Below are positions 6,954 through 9,138 of a stretch of 9,138 nt of DNA, piece by piece (the stretch's first letter is position 1; every line of letters starts with the position of its first letter). The notes under the pieces were generated by a model. The model had not been told where the DNA came from and made no database searches. It worked only from the letters and a program-made list of their open reading frames with translations. The translations under genes were made by a program, and so were the position numbers. This DNA comes from an uncultured Bacteroidota bacterium (GTDB lineage Bacteria; Bacteroidota; Bacteroidia; Chitinophagales; Chitinophagaceae), in assembly GCA_903851455.1 (NCBI GenBank), contig CAINOM010000744.1, forward strand, positions 1-9,138, written 5' to 3'.

Positions 6954-7032
6954 CATCGGGTGATGTCACCAGTTGCGATTCAGAAATGAAAAGGAAATTG
7001 TAAGTTTTGTGATAACATCAGGGCACCCGATG
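6954..7032. promoter_or_regulatory. Interrupted dyad in the divergent spacer
   Basis: CATCGGG (6954-6960) pairs with CCCGATG (7026-7032). TGATGT (6961-6966) pairs with ACATCA (7015-7020), and CAC (6967-6969) with GTG (7009-7011). Bulges of 5 and 3 nt lie on the right side. The dyad occupies part of the 196-bp spacer between the POTRA-barrel and cytochrome-propeller genes. It could be a structured leader of the plus-strand gene or a regulator site. I see no convincing promoter for either gene in this spacer. Confidence 0.35.
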
Positions 7033-7080
7033 AAAATATTAAATAATCAGTTAACTTTATTCTTCAATATTATACGATCA

Positions 7081-8616
7081 ATGCGCCGGTTAGTTTTGTT
7101 CCTGTTCCTATCTCTGTCTGTCACCGCTATCTGTATTACCTCCTGTGTGCACAAAGCGCAGGTACAACCTTCTTATGGCGGCCTCCCTGATTCGGTGGGT
7201 AAAATATTCATTGCGAAATGTACCAATGCCGGCTGTCACAATGCAGCCAGCTACCAGAACGCAGCCGAGCTGGAGCTCGATACATGGGATCACCTGTTCA
7301 ACGGCGGCATCAGCGGAGCTGTAGTTGTGGCTTACAGCCCTACTTACAGTCCGTTACTCTATTACATCAACGCCTACAATAAAGCAGATGTGGTTGCATA
7401 TGATCCAAACCATTTTGCACCTGCGCTTACATCTGCCGAATATACGACCATAAAGAACTGGATAACTGCAGGCGCTCCCGACCGGAACGGAAACATACCT
7501 TTCGCAAGTAATCCCGACACCCGCCAAAAAATATATCTCACCAACCAGGGCTGCGACCTGCTGGCGGTCATTGATGCAAAAAGCCGGCAAGTGATGCGCT
7601 ATATAACATTGGGCGTTAACGCTACGGGCAAAACACAGACACCTCATGATGTGGAGATATCTTCAGATGGAATGACCGGTTACGTATCTCTTTATGACGG
7701 CAGTTACCTGCAGAAATTCGACACACGCACAGATGCCATTACCGGCAATCTGAGTTTAAGTAACTATATACTGCCACCCGCGATCAGCGGAGGATGGAGC
7801 ATCCTTAATTTCTCTCCCCAGGATACAGCATTGCTGGTGACCGGCATGACTTCCAATGCCATCATCTCTATCAACACCAATAGTTTTACGGTAAACCAAA
7901 GCCAGTCAGTTGATATCAACAGCGGGGGCAGCAGCTTTTTCCCTTATCCCCACGGCATTGCAAATAATGCCACATTCGACACCTTCTATACAGCTTTGCA
8001 GTATGGCAATACGGTCGTGGGCTATACATTTAAGCCTTTGTTCCGGCTGTGGCAGATCAGTGTGGATGGCAAACCTGCCATCACTACCAACGCCAACGAT
8101 GTTACCAGCCCAAACCCTCACCAGATAGAAACAGCCCCTGACTATTCCCGTTACTTTGTCACCTGCCAAACCAGTAACATGGTCAGTGTAATAAATGCAC
8201 ATTACCCTAACGATACGGTGGCGTTGATACCGGTTGGCGGGTACCCGCAGGAAATGTGTTTGTACCCGGCTAAGAACTACCTTTTTGTTGCTTGCATGCG
8301 GGATTTTTCAAATCCGGCGCCTCCGCTATATGGTTCCGTTTACGTGATCGACTATAACACCCTTCAGGTTGTAAAAGTGATCTACGGCGATTTCTGCGAA
8401 CCGCACGACATAGCAGTGGATGAGCAAGACGGCCTTTTATACATTGCCAGCAGAAATGCGGATGCATCATCCAGCATCCCTTCCCACCACTCCACCGCTT
8501 GTGGCGGCACTGCCGGCTGGTATTCGGTATATGATCTCAATACGCTGCAGCCCGTGGATCACAAAAGGTATGAAGTAACGAACGATGCCTATGCCATCTC
8601 TGCAAGGTTCAAGTAA
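7081..8616 (+). CDS. Lipoprotein with cytochrome-c-like domain and YVTN-type beta-propeller
   Basis: The ATG at 7081 is chosen because it gives a lipoprotein signal (MRRLVLFLFLSLSVTAICITSC, Cys22). The frame is open back to a TTG at 6973, with an ATG at 7030, and both would bury that signal. The 511-residue protein has a short cytochrome domain (about 37-140): VGKIFIAKCTNAGCHNAA carries a C47-X4-C52-H53 heme motif instead of C-X2-C-H. LTSAEYTTIKNWITAGAP (117-133) is the closing helix usual in such domains. Residues 149-511 form a beta-propeller of YVTN/YncE type with repeated strands such as KIYLTNQGCDLLAVIDAKS, GYVSLYDG, YFVTCQTSNMVSVINAH, YLFVACM, GSVYVIDYN and GLLYIASRNA. It is presumably membrane-anchored, outside the cytoplasm, and redox-active or substrate-binding. 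Whether heme is attached is not proven. The expected distal MPP methionine is replaced by HFAP (111-114). Confidence 0.85.
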   Translation: MRRLVLFLFLSLSVTAICITSCVHKAQVQPSYGGLPDSVGKIFIAKCTNAGCHNAASYQNAAELELDTWDHLFNGGISGAVVVAYSPTYSPLLYYINAYNKADVVAYDPNHFAPALTSAEYTTIKNWITAGAPDRNGNIPFASNPDTRQKIYLTNQGCDLLAVIDAKSRQVMRYITLGVNATGKTQTPHDVEISSDGMTGYVSLYDGSYLQKFDTRTDAITGNLSLSNYILPPAISGGWSILNFSPQDTALLVTGMTSNAIISINTNSFTVNQSQSVDINSGGSSFFPYPHGIANNATFDTFYTALQYGNTVVGYTFKPLFRLWQISVDGKPAITTNANDVTSPNPHQIETAPDYSRYFVTCQTSNMVSVINAHYPNDTVALIPVGGYPQEMCLYPAKNYLFVACMRDFSNPAPPLYGSVYVIDYNTLQVVKVIYGDFCEPHDIAVDEQDGLLYIASRNADASSSIPSHHSTACGGTAGWYSVYDLNTLQPVDHKRYEVTNDAYAISARFK

Positions 8617-8641
8617 AGCGATAACAGATCTGCAACCCATC

Positions 8642-8661
8642 AACTTATAACTTATTAACTT
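8642..8661 (+). repeat. Short heptad array before folB
   Basis: AACTTAT, AACTTAT and TAACTT follow one another directly and end 5 nt before the folB start codon. In register the unit is ATAACTT, one base different from ATGACTT, the sense-strand form of a unit in the nadK-upstream array. At 20 bp it is too short to exclude chance. Confidence 0.55.
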
Positions 8662-8666
8662 GCCCC

Positions 8667-9008
8667 ATGCTAACAGTCTCCCTCTACGGAATTAAAATAC
8701 ATGCACCTCACGGTCTCTACCCGGAGGAACACATTCTTGGCAATGTCTTTGAGGTAGATGTGGATGTATGGTTACCGGATGCACAGCCATGGCCGTTTGC
8801 AGACTATACGATCATACGGCAGACCGTTGCTGATATCTTTCAGCAGCCGGGGCAATTGCTGGAGAAGTTCACCTACAACATTCACACCGCTCTGAAGGAG
8901 GTGTTCCCGGTTGCAGAAAAAATAAAAGTATGCGTGAGAAAACTTCACCCCCCCATGCCGGGAGAGGTGAAGTTTGCGCAGGTATGTTATGAAAGTTATA
9001 CCATTTAG
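8667..9008 (+). CDS. folB: Dihydroneopterin aldolase
   Basis: The enzyme cleaves 7,8-dihydroneopterin to 6-hydroxymethyl-7,8-dihydropterin and glycolaldehyde in folate synthesis, in the cytoplasm. At 113 residues it is close to the usual length. The family pattern is present: GIKIHAPHGLYPEE (8-21), with the substrate-contacting Glu at 20 or 21, GNVFEVDVDVW (25-35), a DY pair (46-47), LLEKFTYNI (64-72) with the pterin-binding Glu66, and VRKLHPPMPG (90-99) with the catalytic-type Lys92. The ATG at 8667 begins directly with the first strand. The gene follows the cytochrome-propeller stop codon by 50 bp. Co-transcription is possible, but the functions are unrelated. No other folate gene is in the window. 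Confidence 0.93.
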   Translation: MLTVSLYGIKIHAPHGLYPEEHILGNVFEVDVDVWLPDAQPWPFADYTIIRQTVADIFQQPGQLLEKFTYNIHTALKEVFPVAEKIKVCVRKLHPPMPGEVKFAQVCYESYTI

Positions 9009-9046
9009 ACATCTAAATTTGGTATGATTTTTGCTATACTTATAGC

Positions 9047-9138
9047 ATGGCTAAATCTGTTGTTGTAAACGTCAAAGAGAATATATCCGAGCTTAAAGTG
9101 CAATACGGCAAAGCACCAATTCATCTTCGCCCACGTTA
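9047..9138 (+). CDS. N-terminal fragment, possibly IS630-type transposase or HTH protein (cut by window end)
   Basis: An ATG at 9047 opens a frame that runs off the window after 30 codons: MAKSVVVNVKENISELKVQY, then GKAPIHLRPR. The pattern of an ELK helix followed by a basic 'LRPR' stretch resembles the N-terminus of the helix-turn-helix proteins that form the first part of Bacteroidota IS630-family transposases. That is recognition from memory on a short fragment. If it is right, the 38 bp between the folB stop codon and this ATG should contain the element's left end. The upstream sequence TTTGGTATGATTTTTGCTATACTTATAGC is A+T-rich and could serve as promoter. Confidence 0.45.
   Translation, partial: MAKSVVVNVKENISELKVQYGKAPIHLRPR

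Noticed and set aside
6973..7080. N-terminal extension of the cytochrome-propeller lipoprotein (TTG at 6973 or ATG at 7030)
   Set aside because: The lipoprotein signal with its Cys starts cleanly at 7081, and a longer start would make the signal internal.

Overview
The window looks like chromosomal DNA of a Bacteroidota bacterium, most likely from the Chitinophagaceae or a close relative. The evidence is a protein with a T9SS type A sorting domain, an Lnb/DUF4105 membrane protein, start sites without Shine-Dalgarno sequences, one good Bacteroidota-type promoter (TTTG, 20 nt, TATTTTTC), and a C-X4-C-H cytochrome lipoprotein of the kind common in this phylum. I see no rRNA, tRNA, CRISPR array or phage module. 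The species assignment is inference.

Layout from left to right. Six genes run on the minus strand. They are an Lnb-domain polytopic membrane protein (86-1300), a secreted multi-Ig T9SS cargo protein (1480-3252) with its own promoter and one or two downstream hairpin terminators, a small exported PsbP/DcrB-like protein (3478-4029), NAD kinase (4087-4965), a four-helix-bundle (S23/Avd-like) protein (5056-5409) and a single-POTRA outer-membrane barrel protein (5490-6884). A 196-bp divergent spacer with a long interrupted dyad follows. The plus strand then carries a lipoprotein that joins a cytochrome-c-like domain to a YVTN-type beta-propeller (7081-8616), dihydroneopterin aldolase folB (8667-9008) and the first 30 codons of a gene cut by the window end, possibly an IS630-type transposase.

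Functionally this is a mix of core metabolism (NADP synthesis, folate synthesis) and cell-envelope or export functions: lipoprotein modification, an outer-membrane barrel, a secreted adhesin-like protein and a redox lipoprotein. Six of the eight complete products carry an export signal or membrane segments. No single pathway links them.

The most unusual structure is a compact 519-bp cassette at 4970-5488. Two arrays of the heptad AAGTCRT in opposite orientation match each other at 29 of 32 positions and enclose only the four-helix-bundle gene. The cassette fills the entire space between the stop codon of the POTRA-barrel gene and a point 4 nt before the nadK start codon. A related heptad array ends 5 nt before the folB start codon. 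Together these suggest a short repeat family that settles at gene boundaries and may have mobilised, or been mobilised with, the four-helix-bundle gene.
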